Source of the DNA: Euryarchaeota archaeon UBA52
GTDB lineage: Archaea; Thermoplasmatota; Poseidoniia; Poseidoniales; Thalassarchaeaceae
Length of the DNA: 62,588 bases
Assembly (NCBI GenBank): GCA_002505455.1
Contig: DAVB01000002.1
Coordinates: 1 to 62,588 of the forward strand
Direction of reading: 5' to 3'
The position numbers and the translations under genes were made by a program. Below, one piece after another: positions 1 through 9,311 of this stretch. Positions within the stretch are counted from its first letter, which is position 1. Each line of letters begins with the position of its first letter. Under the pieces are notes generated by a model that did no database searches, was not told the DNA's origin, and worked only from the letters and a program-made list of their open reading frames with translations.

Positions 1-1
1 C

Positions 2-271
2 GGCATGTGGGTCTTCAGACGCAGTATTCTCGATCGTAAAGATCTCCGCCCCAAGCACGATGGAATGGCGATGTCTCAAGAGTTCAAGATTCGGTGTATG
101 ACGAAATTGGCAAGTGACCGCAGGAAGGAGGTTAGCGTTCCATACCGGTCGAGAGTCGGTGATGCTGAAATTAACACTTGGAGAGATGGGCTTGGCAATC
201 TTCTGTCGCTATTCACCCTTAGAATGGGACTGACGAGAGAGAGGACCCCCTGGGGCCTTGACGATAGCTGA
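2..271 (+). CDS. Glycosyltransferase family 2, C-terminal fragment (cut by window edge)
   Basis: The reading frame is open to the left edge and ends at TGA 269-271, so only the last 89 residues are present. What is visible fits the tail of archaeal GT-A fold family-2 (dolichol-phosphate-mannose-synthase-like) transferases: GMWVFRR near the edge, then EVSVPYRSRVGDAEI followed by TWRDGLGNLL. In this family the tail reads roughly 'EVPIxYxxRxGxSKLxxxRDG' and helps close the acceptor site. Such enzymes transfer sugars from nucleotide donors to polyprenyl phosphate or nascent glycans at the inner membrane face. The catalytic DxD region lies outside the window, so the donor cannot be told. The gene is convergent with the giant surface protein that ends immediately after it. 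The family is fairly sure, the substrate unknown. Confidence 0.7.
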   Translation, partial: GMWVFRRSILDRKDLRPKHDGMAMSQEFKIRCMTKLASDRRKEVSVPYRSRVGDAEINTWRDGLGNLLSLFTLRMGLTRERTPWGLDDS

Positions 272-3200
272 CTATTCGAACGCGTCGTCATCTGGATTGG
301 AAGTGAATCCGCCCCATGAGTCGATCATTTCTATGTCTGCTATCGTAGAGGCTCGTCTTGAGCGAGCGATGGCCATACCGATTATTCCGAGCAGCGCTAT
401 TGCCACACCCCCCCATGTCAGAATGCTTTGAATTATTTCTGAGTCTGAGTCATCGTCCTCTATCGGGATTGTAACTGTAAGAGTCGGGCTTACAGTATCG
501 CCATCTCTGGCCCATACATCAATTCTCATCCAATCACTATCGTCCGGCGACACCTGGACATTTCTCGACCACACCCCATCGCCGGGCACTGAGTCTCCAA
601 ACGCCCCGTCATCATTCAATTCCACCACGGTAGGATTCCCTGAGACTGTGAGCACTGCTGATACCTGCTCAGATGTGCCATCAAGATCCACCAGAGACAC
701 TTGGATCTTTATGGTCTGGGCCTGTTTGCTGTACAGGCTGTCTGGAGATACTGAAAGAGAGGATAGGAATGGGGCACTTGAACCGACCATTATTGAGATG
801 GAGTCTTGGCCGTATGTTCCCCTGGAGTCTTTCGCGGTTAATACGATAATATGCTGCCCAGGCGGTAGATCGGCCTCCATAATTGGGTCAGAACCTAGAT
901 TTGTACCATCTGCGAGAGTCCATTCCAGGAGTAGGAGATCGTCGTCGTAGTCCACAGTTCCAGTGGAGTCGAGCAGTACTCGATCGCCGGGCGGGAAAAA
1001 GCGACCATCTTGAGGGGATGCTATAGTTGCAACAGGAGCGCTTGGAAGAATTTCTAACGATAATTCGCTGGTTCTCGAGAGTCCTGTGGAATCCTCCAGG
1101 GTGATCGTAAGATTATGCTGTCCCGTTGGGAGGTGTCTTTCATGAATTTGATTGGGATTTGATCCTTGCAATATTGGAGTCTCCGACACATCAGAATAAA
1201 TCGTCATGGAGAAGGAATCTGCATCCGTATCAAATGAGTTACGAAGATCAAAGACGACCTTCTCATTTGATTTTGAGGATGAGCCGTCTTTCGGGCTATC
1301 TATCACGATAACAGGTGCGGAGGGAGAGACGCTGACGTTCACAACTGAATATGCAGGATTCCCTAGTCCATCATCCACTGTGAGGGACAAAAGATGATCT
1401 CCTGCTGGAAGCCTCGACTGGAAGTTCCATTCGGTTGAAAGCGGTTCTAATTGACCATTGAGATTCCATACAACACTGACTAAATCATTTGAAGACTCTC
1501 TCGTAGAGCAAAGTAAACCCAATCCCTCTTCAGGGAGTTCCAGACAGTGTAAGTCTTGGTCTCCTGACCCGGTTGCACTGAATTCAATCAGATTTGAAGA
1601 GTCTGTCATGTAGCCTTCGTAAGGAAAGGCAATTACAGATCTTGGATCCGAATTCACAACTTCAATTTCTTCCCAATCATACGACTTTCGACCCGAGTTC
1701 TCCGGACTATTGTCCCATGCACTCAACGTTAGCACATGCACCCCCTTCGAAAGTCGCCCCTGCCACGAATTGCCGTCTGATTCCTCAATTCCGGACCATA
1801 TAATTCCGTCTAAATCGGATTCTATTGAAAGATGCAGAGCGTCTCCTTCGGGATCAAAGGTTCCTTCGAAGCTTATGCTCAACATGTCCTCAGAGGTTGT
1901 TCCTAATCGGGTGATTGAGTGATTTATCTCAGGCAGCTCATTGAAATGATCGACAGTAAAGGTCCATGAGACTGGCTGGTTTGAGCCATCGTATACGGAC
2001 ACTGTTGCTGTGAATGCGTCTTCTGATTGGTCGAAGCCGACTGAAAAGACCTCATTGCAAGGGGGGCTGAGAGACATATTTGCGCCGTAACTAGTTTGAA
2101 TCCAACATTGGAGGGGGTCTTCTTCTGGATCATAAGTCCCTGACAAGTCAACAGTCGCATTTCTTGTCATGCCGAGGCTCATGACTCCGAACGGAGAAAT
2201 TTGAGGTGATGCTTCGACAGATACAGAAGGTGGAAGATTGAGTAGCTCGATTGAGCGTTGTTCGGTTGAACAGAGACCTGTCGCATCGCAGACCTCGAGA
2301 GTTATGGTGTGCTGTCCGTCACTCAAACTTGGATCTCCCTCATGGCCACTATTCGCTGTTACATACGATGATTCTGTAGATGGCCCTGCTAATCCGCCAT
2401 CAATGGAGCTTGTCCACGAGTATGTGAGCTCGTCATCATCCATATCCCATGAATTGGAGGCATCCAGAATGACCTCATCTGAACTCCCGAATACCGATCC
2501 TTCCTGTGGTGATTCCCAGACGATGAATGGAGGTTGATTGGGCAAATCGATTTCACATATCATCGAAATATCTTGATTCAGGAGCAGGATATCCGTTGAG
2601 TTGCTGTGGCCGTCATAGGAACAAACACCTTGAACGCTGGCTACGGAAGACCAGCCGGCACTATTGTTCCATGTTCGACCCACATATGGGCCGGTATTTG
2701 ACCTTCCAGAATAAGGCAGAGTCAGAATCTGGTCTTGCTGAAGTGAGTCAAATGAGAGGTTCAATTCTGCATATGGTATCCCATACCCGTTTTGATTGAC
2801 CGCCTCTGCATGGATCATCCAGGAGATGTTTAGCAGATCATCATCATCATCCGATGATGGCTCGGTGATGGGAGAGGAGGAAATCCAATCCACGACACTT
2901 CCCGATGAGAGATTTAGAGAAGAAGGGCCGATTAATTCGACATCACTCATAGATACGTTTGATGAATGAAATGAAGGTGGATTTTGAGTGGTGCAGTTGA
3001 ATATTACATTCTCAATAACCATTGAATCGAATCCCGAGAATGAGGCACATCCGCTAATTCCAGTGATTTGGCTGTTCATCATGCTCGATTCTGATGAGCT
3101 AGCGGGAGACCACTCCAGGCCTCCGGAAACGCCGGATATCGATACATCAAGAAGATGGGCGTCGATTGACTGCATTATTACAGCAGGATTGATTGAATTC

Positions 3201-4858
3201 GTGTTCAAATCTGCTCCACGGATTAAGACTGGACCATTCTTTTGAAGGTTAGTCCCCTCTCCAGATATTGCAAGTCCTGATGATGGAGAAACGGAACTTA
3301 TCCCGATTAGTTGCAAGTCTATACTATCGACTATCGAAAAGCCTACTTTATCGCCATCGGATGAGCAGTTTAAACAACTCACATTCTTGCCTGAGCTCAC
3401 GAAATCATTTGAACGGATGAATGAAAATCCTGCTCCTTCTGAATTTATGCCTGCCATAGCGCCATTCCCGGAAGTGAGAGCATCCTCTATCCAAACATTC
3501 GATGAGTCCATGACTCGAACACCAGAGAGCTGATTCATCGAAGAAGCAATCCCTACTACCTCTGGATGGAACTCCCTAACATCGATACCCACGCCTCCAT
3601 TCTGAGTTGTTGTCCAATTGTGCCCGGTCGCCCCTCCCTTCCAGAGCAGGATTCCAGAGCCCTGCGCACTCGTTACGCTAATGTCTTCCAGAGTTACAGG
3701 CCAGCTAGCACTTCTGAGATAGATTCCGGCTTTTTCCCCCGAACCAGATCCAGGGTTCCTTGATCCGTCATCAGAAGATTCGACATTTCTGAATACCGAT
3801 GTGCCATCAATCATGTATGCCTTAAGTCCAGTAGCATAATTCGAAATTAGGTTCAAACCTTCGATAAATGCGCCACTGGTGTTTAGTTCGACAGCAGCAA
3901 TAGCGAGGCCTTGTGTTTCTGAGTCAGGGCCTCCTGTACCTGAAACAGTGGCATTCCTGATAATTGCATTCACATTCAAATCGCTCCACTTAGATCGATT
4001 ATACTGCTCAATCATGATTCCGCGGTACTTCGAATTGGAAATGGAGATATTCTCCAAAGTAGGGCGTGTCGTGAATCCCTCGGATATGTGGCGTACGAAA
4101 ACCCCATTATCCGATTTCTCTATCTCTGTGTCTGAAATCAACAAAACAGAGTCTTCGATCCATATTCCTGAAGAAACAGCAAGAGTTGCTCCGCTAACAT
4201 TAGTTATTGAGAGATCGCTGATCATCCCTCCAGAACCGCCCCAAACATTGAGTGCTCGTGTGATTAGGCTGTCAGCCAATAGGCCGTTCACTATTGGAGC
4301 GCTTCCGCTCCCCAATGAGAGGCCGATGCCATATCGCCATGTTCCGGATATGCCATGTACGTCTTGTCCACCCCCCAGCATAGTCAGATTGGTGATTTGT
4401 GGATTCGCAGATGATAATAGATCAACTGCCACGAAATCGGCATTTAGAACTGTGATGTTGTTCATTATAGGGTCAGAATCGACGATTTTAATTCCTCGTG
4501 AGGCATTTTCGATTTTCAAATGAGATATCGATGACCCGAGACCCCGGCTATCCGAGGTGAAGTGTATGCCGTCGTGTTTGCCATCGATTGAATCTACAAT
4601 GACTTGCTCGTTTTCAGTTCCTAAAACAGAGATCCTACCATTAATCTCAATCAACTCCCCCTCTCCGATTCTTATTTCTGTTCCCGGTTGCACCTGCACC
4701 ACTTGATCATCTTCGATCACAGCTCCGTCAGGCAAATTTACAATTCCGGACCATACGATCACTGTAGTTGAAGAAGTGGCTATGGGGGCTAAAGAAAGCA
4801 GCATTATTGCCGCGATTAAGAGGGGTCGTCGAGGGGTTCGATTCGTCTCCGCCCGCAT
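272..4858 (-). CDS. Giant membrane-anchored surface protein: parallel beta-helix plus PKD/Ig-like domains
   Basis: About 1,528 residues from the ATG at 4858. That start places a signal peptide (RRPLLIAAIMLLSLAPIATS) at the N-terminus; a longer frame to 5002 would run into the divergent gene at 4977. Residues ~35-650 show irregular repeats typical of right-handed parallel beta-helices, rich in I/V-x-N/D/S turns such as NITVLNADF and GIKIVDSD. Then come several PKD/Ig-like modules, recognisable by LDASNSWDMDDDELTYSW, DLSGTYDPEEDPLQ and LDSTGTVDYDDDLLLLEW. A single membrane helix (WGGVAIALLGIIGMAIA) lies near the C-terminus, followed by RSRR and a short acidic tail ending DDDAFE. The topology is therefore a large ectodomain anchored at its C-terminus. 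Beta-helix domains of this kind bind or cleave polysaccharides, but no catalytic residues can be assigned. It is probably a cell-surface adhesin or glycan-binding protein. Confidence 0.8.
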   Translation of the reverse strand: MRAETNRTPRRPLLIAAIMLLSLAPIATSSTTVIVWSGIVNLPDGAVIEDDQVVQVQPGTEIRIGEGELIEINGRISVLGTENEQVIVDSIDGKHDGIHFTSDSRGLGSSISHLKIENASRGIKIVDSDPIMNNITVLNADFVAVDLLSSANPQITNLTMLGGGQDVHGISGTWRYGIGLSLGSGSAPIVNGLLADSLITRALNVWGGSGGMISDLSITNVSGATLAVSSGIWIEDSVLLISDTEIEKSDNGVFVRHISEGFTTRPTLENISISNSKYRGIMIEQYNRSKWSDLNVNAIIRNATVSGTGGPDSETQGLAIAAVELNTSGAFIEGLNLISNYATGLKAYMIDGTSVFRNVESSDDGSRNPGSGSGEKAGIYLRSASWPVTLEDISVTSAQGSGILLWKGGATGHNWTTTQNGGVGIDVREFHPEVVGIASSMNQLSGVRVMDSSNVWIEDALTSGNGAMAGINSEGAGFSFIRSNDFVSSGKNVSCLNCSSDGDKVGFSIVDSIDLQLIGISSVSPSSGLAISGEGTNLQKNGPVLIRGADLNTNSINPAVIMQSIDAHLLDVSISGVSGGLEWSPASSSESSMMNSQITGISGCASFSGFDSMVIENVIFNCTTQNPPSFHSSNVSMSDVELIGPSSLNLSSGSVVDWISSSPITEPSSDDDDDLLNISWMIHAEAVNQNGYGIPYAELNLSFDSLQQDQILTLPYSGRSNTGPYVGRTWNNSAGWSSVASVQGVCSYDGHSNSTDILLLNQDISMICEIDLPNQPPFIVWESPQEGSVFGSSDEVILDASNSWDMDDDELTYSWTSSIDGGLAGPSTESSYVTANSGHEGDPSLSDGQHTITLEVCDATGLCSTEQRSIELLNLPPSVSVEASPQISPFGVMSLGMTRNATVDLSGTYDPEEDPLQCWIQTSYGANMSLSPPCNEVFSVGFDQSEDAFTATVSVYDGSNQPVSWTFTVDHFNELPEINHSITRLGTTSEDMLSISFEGTFDPEGDALHLSIESDLDGIIWSGIEESDGNSWQGRLSKGVHVLTLSAWDNSPENSGRKSYDWEEIEVVNSDPRSVIAFPYEGYMTDSSNLIEFSATGSGDQDLHCLELPEEGLGLLCSTRESSNDLVSVVWNLNGQLEPLSTEWNFQSRLPAGDHLLSLTVDDGLGNPAYSVVNVSVSPSAPVIVIDSPKDGSSSKSNEKVVFDLRNSFDTDADSFSMTIYSDVSETPILQGSNPNQIHERHLPTGQHNLTITLEDSTGLSRTSELSLEILPSAPVATIASPQDGRFFPPGDRVLLDSTGTVDYDDDLLLLEWTLADGTNLGSDPIMEADLPPGQHIIVLTAKDSRGTYGQDSISIMVGSSAPFLSSLSVSPDSLYSKQAQTIKIQVSLVDLDGTSEQVSAVLTVSGNPTVVELNDDGAFGDSVPGDGVWSRNVQVSPDDSDWMRIDVWARDGDTVSPTLTVTIPIEDDDSDSEIIQSILTWGGVAIALLGIIGMAIARSRRASTIADIEMIDSWGGFTSNPDDDAFE

Positions 4859-4976
4859 CCTCACTACTCGATTACAGCATGGTATCGTTGTATGCTTTGC
4901 CATGCCATGTACATTAGTACAAAATGAAGGGAGGCATGATAAACGGACTTTCATCCGGTCGATTAGAGGGGGTTTT

Positions 4977-5210
4977 ATGGAGACTGCATTTGTTCTGATC
5001 AAGGCCCTTCCAATGAAGGAGAGGGATGTTTATGCGAGTCTCCTTCAGATGAAATCTGTTGTAGAGACTCACTCTGTTTACGGGGAGTATGATCTTGTTG
5101 CTAGGGTTGATTTTGAAGATTCTCGGACCATGACTAAATTTCTGATCGAGGAGATGCGGGCAATCCCTGGCATACTAAAGACGGAAACTCTGATCTCTGC
5201 TGAGGTGTGA
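4977..5210 (+). CDS. Stand-alone Lrp/AsnC ligand-binding (RAM) domain protein, copy 1
   Basis: 77 residues from the ATG at 4977, which follows a G-rich purine run (GAGGGGG) four bases upstream; the longer open frame from 4776 overlaps the divergent surface-protein start and is rejected. The protein is a single RAM domain: beta strand ETAFVLIKA, helix, strand THSVYGEYDLVARVDF, helix RTMTKFLIEEMRAI, then PGILKTETLISAE. It has no DNA-binding helix-turn-helix. RAM domains form dimers and octamers that bind amino acids or other small effectors, so this is likely a small-molecule sensor or a partner of a full-length Lrp protein. The second copy starts 3 bases after this stop, so the pair is almost certainly co-translated. 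Confidence 0.8.
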   Translation: METAFVLIKALPMKERDVYASLLQMKSVVETHSVYGEYDLVARVDFEDSRTMTKFLIEEMRAIPGILKTETLISAEV

Positions 5211-5212
5211 TT

Positions 5213-5446
5213 ATGTCTGTAGGTTTCGTGCTCATAACTACTGAGCCTGGTAGTGAAATTTCCGTCAGGAATGCATTGGACTCCATAGATGGCGTATCCG
5301 GTCGGTGGGTCGTCTTTGGAAGTCATGATCTACTAGTCAAAGTAGAAGCGGATGATGAGTCTAAAATTACAAAGATAGTAATTGGCGATATCCGTGCAAT
5401 TGAGGGGATTACCGATACGCGAACTCTCATCGGCGCCGAGATCTAA
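5213..5446 (+). CDS. Stand-alone Lrp/AsnC ligand-binding (RAM) domain protein, copy 2
   Basis: 77 residues from the ATG at 5213; a GTG at 5207 that overlaps the upstream stop is the alternative. The layout matches copy 1: SVGFVLITTEPG, then GRWVVFGSHDLLVKVEA, a helix with KITKIVIGDIRAIEGI, and TDTRTLIGAEI. The shared ending (RAI.GI..T.TLI.AE) shows a tandem duplication followed by strong divergence. Two unlike copies suggest a hetero-oligomer with two different effector pockets. The last 20 bases overlap the 3' end of the convergent STAND ATPase gene. Confidence 0.8.
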   Translation: MSVGFVLITTEPGSEISVRNALDSIDGVSGRWVVFGSHDLLVKVEADDESKITKIVIGDIRAIEGITDTRTLIGAEI

Positions 5447-7547
5447 TCTCCACATGGATTTCATCTATAACTTCTGAAGCTGCTTTCACACAGCCTGCCG
5501 CTCTAAGTCTTCGAGCTGCCTCTGCCCATAGCCGTATCCGATCATCGGAATGAATAGCTCCGCTCCAATACCATGCAAATGCATCGATTCTTCTGTGCTC
5601 AGGTCTATTCTCATTTTCCTGGATTTTAAACTCGGCATCATGCGCGTTGATGAGCCACAAGGGGATATCAGGGGAGGATGAATCGAGTCCCCAGTGGATC
5701 TTCTTGAGGCGATCATACCTTCCAGGCGTACGCTGAATGGATTCAAACAGCCTTGATTCTGCGACACCGTTCCAAGGCTGTAATGTGATTTTCAAATCTA
5801 TCTCTTCCAATCGAGGATGGTCCTCACCAAGAATTTCAACTATTGAAGATCTTAGAGAAGCCGCTTGGATTACGTCACTAGAACCTGATGCAATGATATA
5901 TCGAAGAATCAATCTTGAAGCGATAAGGGAAGGGCTCATTTCGGATGAGATTCCCTCCGTCAGATCTAGTCTTTTAGTCAGCCTCATTGCTAACTCTGGA
6001 TCTAACGGCCCTGGTAAGCGATCGTCATGCATTGCTATCGCTCCTCTGACCAGTATGCTTGCTCTTTCAGAATCAGGAAGCCGATCCAGGAGTAATTCCT
6101 CGATTCTTGAACACTCGCCATCATCTCCGCCCATACGAGCGCATTCGAGATCTATTTTCCATCGATCTGGACCTTCCTCAATATCGATTGCTATCTTTCT
6201 TGCTATTTTCGTTTCTCCTCTTGAAATCGCGACATGCGCAGCGAGAATCCGCAAATCATCCCTGTCCTCTCTCTCTAAAGCGTCGCTGAGTAGTGACGCG
6301 GCTATGGCTGATTCGGATTCCTCGGAGACAACGTTTGCGAGTGCGAGATCAAGGGTTTGTCCCGAGGAAATTCTGTGATGCATTTCGAATGCTCGGGCTT
6401 CATGGCCTGGAATGTCAGACCAGTGGGAAGCTAGATTGGCGTGTATCGAATATTTTGTCATCTCATCCATGGCCGCTGAATGTACATTCCTGATGAGATG
6501 ATGCGCTTCGAAACCGAACTCGCCCCATTTCAGTATAGCTGCCTCATCCAGATCATCAATAGTTTGGTCGGAAAGGGAATGATTCTTCTGGACCGGGAAC
6601 GGTTCTAAAGATAGTTCGTCGAGACCCTGGATGGAGGATGTACTCAATCTACTCAGCACAGTAGAAGTCACAAACTCGGCGATTGGGGTTTCGGGTGTCG
6701 GAAGATCATCACCCTCCCTCCACATCTCGATTGCCAGAGGGTGTCCTCCGAGAGCAGTGGCTATCTGTTTTGCACGTTTCTCTTCCAAATGAGGGGCTAT
6801 CTTGGATGCGACCTCGATATCTACCCCTTCCAATGTGTATCTGGTGGCAGAAGGAATCGTTGAGAAGATGCTAGGAGTTCTCGTTATGACCAATATAGTC
6901 GCTTGATGGGCATTCTGAATCATAGATTTGATTGATTCTGCATGTCGATGGTGTATCTCCTGTGCCTCGTCGAGGACATAGAGGGAATCCTCTTCAAGTC
7001 TCGATGCAGAGAGGTCATAGGGCTCATTAAAGGCAAATTTTGTCCATGATTTCATGATTAAATCGAGGTCTGTTGCCGCGTTAGCCGTGCACCAACCTAG
7101 TCTCCTTCCTTCTTTCTCGAGACCATATGCAACAGCTCGTGCGAGAGTTGTCTTGCCGATACCCGGCAGTCCGGTAAGAGTCACAATTCCAGACTCTGAG
7201 AGTATGTTTTGAAGAGCCTCGATATCACTCGATCTTCCGAATATGGAAATAGCGTTTTTATCATTACCACCTGGGACGCCCAAGTTGTTTGCCAATTCTA
7301 GTCCTTTTTTGGTCAGTAGAAGTACCGTTCTTCGTCTTGTGGCTCCAATCACATTACTCTTGATTGATTGAATCAGGCCCTTTGACTCGAGTGCAGCCGC
7401 TGGAACGTGGAGGGCTGAGCGGACCACTCCAAGTTCCATTGCTAAAGCAGGCAGTGAGAGCGATGGAGGGAAGTCTCGACGTAGATTTCTATCCACCTCT
7501 ATACTTGCAAGAGTGGTCAACAACCTCTCCTCGGGACCCGTCAGCAC
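5427..7547 (-). CDS. STAND-type ATPase with N-terminal winged helix
   Basis: 706 residues from a GTG at 7547; no ATG is available near the conserved N-terminus. Residues 1-90 form a winged helix: a helical bundle, then RRRTVLLLTKKGLELANN as wing and dimer helix. A P-loop NTPase follows, with Walker A GLPGIGKTTLARA at ~126-138 and Walker B SLYVLDEAQEIHH at ~188-200. A third helix with VITRTPSIF looks like a sensor, followed by GHPLAIEMW, the GxP (GLPL-like) motif of NB-ARC/STAND proteins. Residues ~330-700 are all-helical and probably TPR- or MalT-like, serving as the sensor array. STAND proteins are held inactive by ADP and oligomerise on ligand binding; here the likely output is transcriptional through the winged helix. 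Target and ligand are unknown. It is convergent with the RAM pair and divergent from uvrC. Confidence 0.8.
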   Translation of the reverse strand: MLTGPEERLLTTLASIEVDRNLRRDFPPSLSLPALAMELGVVRSALHVPAAALESKGLIQSIKSNVIGATRRRTVLLLTKKGLELANNLGVPGGNDKNAISIFGRSSDIEALQNILSESGIVTLTGLPGIGKTTLARAVAYGLEKEGRRLGWCTANAATDLDLIMKSWTKFAFNEPYDLSASRLEEDSLYVLDEAQEIHHRHAESIKSMIQNAHQATILVITRTPSIFSTIPSATRYTLEGVDIEVASKIAPHLEEKRAKQIATALGGHPLAIEMWREGDDLPTPETPIAEFVTSTVLSRLSTSSIQGLDELSLEPFPVQKNHSLSDQTIDDLDEAAILKWGEFGFEAHHLIRNVHSAAMDEMTKYSIHANLASHWSDIPGHEARAFEMHHRISSGQTLDLALANVVSEESESAIAASLLSDALEREDRDDLRILAAHVAISRGETKIARKIAIDIEEGPDRWKIDLECARMGGDDGECSRIEELLLDRLPDSERASILVRGAIAMHDDRLPGPLDPELAMRLTKRLDLTEGISSEMSPSLIASRLILRYIIASGSSDVIQAASLRSSIVEILGEDHPRLEEIDLKITLQPWNGVAESRLFESIQRTPGRYDRLKKIHWGLDSSSPDIPLWLINAHDAEFKIQENENRPEHRRIDAFAWYWSGAIHSDDRIRLWAEAARRLRAAGCVKAASEVIDEIHVEIRSRRR

Positions 7548-7586
7548 ATAGCGGGGGTCAAGCCATCACTTCATGGCCCTTGGCCT

Positions 7587-7595
7587 AGGAGAGGA
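7587..7595 (+). promoter_or_regulatory. Shine-Dalgarno region of uvrC
   Basis: AGGAGAGGA ends eight bases before the ATG at 7604, matching the archaeal anti-SD. It supports 7604 as the uvrC start. No TATA element sits at leaderless distance here. Confidence 0.5.
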
Positions 7596-7603
7596 TATCG
7601 AAG

Positions 7604-9307
7604 ATGCCACTCAAACCTCGCGATCTCGACCTCCCGGAAGCTCCTGGTGTCTATCTTTTCAGGACCGATTCAGGCATAATTCTCTATGTTGGAAAGGCAA
7701 CGAATATCAAGAATAGAGTTCGATCATATTTCTCTCCAAACCCGGATAGAGCGATGATTCCAAAATTAGTCTCAAGTTCTGATGATGTTGATTTCATCGT
7801 TACGGGGAGCCCCGGTGAAGCTCTTGTACTTGAGAAGCAATTGATCAGGAAGCATAAGCCAAGGTACAATTCGATGTTCAAGGATGACAAGTCATACCCA
7901 TTTATTGCCATTACAAAACACGAATATCCTCGTATTATCTACACGAGGAGACCGCCTAAAGGATCGAAAATATGGGGGCCCTTTCCAGATGCTGGTGCAG
8001 CTAAAAGAGTCATAAAACTGCTTAGAAGACAATTCGGCATACGGGATGAGCGAGACAATGTGCCTTTTGGTTATGATGATCATGGAGGTCTCGAAGACTA
8101 CATCGGCAGGATCAGGGTGGTGGAAAGTGTCCTCGATGGTAATGCAGCCTCCTTAATCAAACACCTTCAAAGAAATATGGATATGGCTTCAGAAGCTATG
8201 CAGTATGAAAAGGCTGCAAGTTTCAGAGATATGATAGCAATCATCCAAAAAACGATCTCGGACCAAACCATACGGAGCCGATTCTATACAGAGGTACACG
8301 CCATAGGGTTCGCATCCAGAGGGGATTTCGGCAACGCAGTCGTCATACAGGCCGATGAAGGAGTTATCCAAGGACAAGTTACCTACCCAATGATACACAG
8401 GGGAGATGTTGGAGAATCAGTATCATTGCTTGTCGCAGAACATTATTCGAGTCAGAGACCGCCAAAGATCCTCCTTACACCGAATAATCTCGGAGAAGAT
8501 CTCAAACAGTGGTTATGTGAAAGACGTGGTGCTGCAGTTGAAGTTCGTATTCCGCAAAGAGGGAAACTTGCAAAACTCAGGCGTTTAGCGGACCGGAATG
8601 CTGAGCTGCACGTTGAACGTGCGAAGAGCAGATCTTCAGGAAGGATAGAACATCAAGCCGCCAAAGATGCAGCAAAATTGCTTGGAATGGGCAGTCTAGA
8701 TCATGTTGTATGCTTTGATATGGCGCAGCTTCTCGGGGAATCTCGAGTAGGCGCATCCGTAGTATTCAGGAATGGGCGTCCTAAAAAGTCAGAATATCGG
8801 ACCTATCGTGTAAAAGACGATGCGGCGGACGATCTTCGGATGATGACGGGTGTCGTGGAGCGTTGGTTGAAACATCAAAATGAGTGGCCAGATTTGGTTA
8901 TCTTAGACGGCGGTAAGACACATCTATCTGCGGTATTGACTATGCTTGATTCTCATGGTCTAGCAGGTATTTTCCCTGTTATCGCTCTGGCGAAGAGGGA
9001 AGAAACGGTATATACGGAAGACGGTCGGGAGTTCGTTCTAGATAGGAAAGGCCGGATGATCGTTCATGCGAGAGATGAGGCACATCGATTCGTTAATTCA
9101 TATCATCGAAAAAAGAGATCGAAAGGGAGTCTCAGAAATCCGCTGGAGAACGTTGAGGGGCTGGGGGCAAAAAAAATTCAGACTCTTCTGAGGCATTTCG
9201 GTGGAATTCAAGGTATAGAACATGCTAGTTTAGAGGAATTGAAAGCCATCCAAGGAATAGGAAAAGAGCTCGCTAAAAGAATTCAGAGGTCATTCAACAA
9301 ATACTAG
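7604..9307 (+). CDS. uvrC: UvrABC excinuclease subunit C (no Fe-S cysteines)
   Basis: 567 residues. UvrC makes both incisions around bulky DNA lesions after UvrA/UvrB recognition. The GIY-YIG nuclease (3' incision) is at ~11-90: PGVYLF, YVGKATNIKNRVRSYF and GEALVLEKQLIRKHKPRYN with the metal-binding Glu. A UVR motif for UvrB contact is at ~198-212 (AMQYEKAASFRDM). The RNase-H-like endonuclease (5' incision) shows CFDM (Asp ~372), LVILDGGKTHL (Asp ~435) and the His-containing VHARDEAHRFVNSYHR. Two helix-hairpin-helix motifs close the protein (NVEGLGAKKIQTLL, AIQGIGKELAKRI). The four cysteines that bind a 4Fe-4S cluster in many bacterial UvrC proteins are missing: residues ~145-175 contain none, and only C305 and C370 occur in the whole protein. 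uvrB lies about 50 kb away; uvrA is not in the window. Confidence 0.95.
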   Translation: MPLKPRDLDLPEAPGVYLFRTDSGIILYVGKATNIKNRVRSYFSPNPDRAMIPKLVSSSDDVDFIVTGSPGEALVLEKQLIRKHKPRYNSMFKDDKSYPFIAITKHEYPRIIYTRRPPKGSKIWGPFPDAGAAKRVIKLLRRQFGIRDERDNVPFGYDDHGGLEDYIGRIRVVESVLDGNAASLIKHLQRNMDMASEAMQYEKAASFRDMIAIIQKTISDQTIRSRFYTEVHAIGFASRGDFGNAVVIQADEGVIQGQVTYPMIHRGDVGESVSLLVAEHYSSQRPPKILLTPNNLGEDLKQWLCERRGAAVEVRIPQRGKLAKLRRLADRNAELHVERAKSRSSGRIEHQAAKDAAKLLGMGSLDHVVCFDMAQLLGESRVGASVVFRNGRPKKSEYRTYRVKDDAADDLRMMTGVVERWLKHQNEWPDLVILDGGKTHLSAVLTMLDSHGLAGIFPVIALAKREETVYTEDGREFVLDRKGRMIVHARDEAHRFVNSYHRKKRSKGSLRNPLENVEGLGAKKIQTLLRHFGGIQGIEHASLEELKAIQGIGKELAKRIQRSFNKY

Positions 9308-9311
9308 CCTA

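Noticed and set aside
3879..4523. Plus-strand ORF of 214 codons
   Set aside because: Antisense shadow of the beta-helix surface protein; its composition mirrors the opposite strand and nothing resembles a known domain.
4776..4976. Upstream extension of the first RAM gene
   Set aside because: Overlaps the divergent surface-protein gene and is not conserved-looking; ATG 4977 used instead.
5737..6378. Plus-strand ORF of 213 codons
   Set aside because: Antisense to the STAND ATPase; Ser/Arg/Ile-rich shadow.
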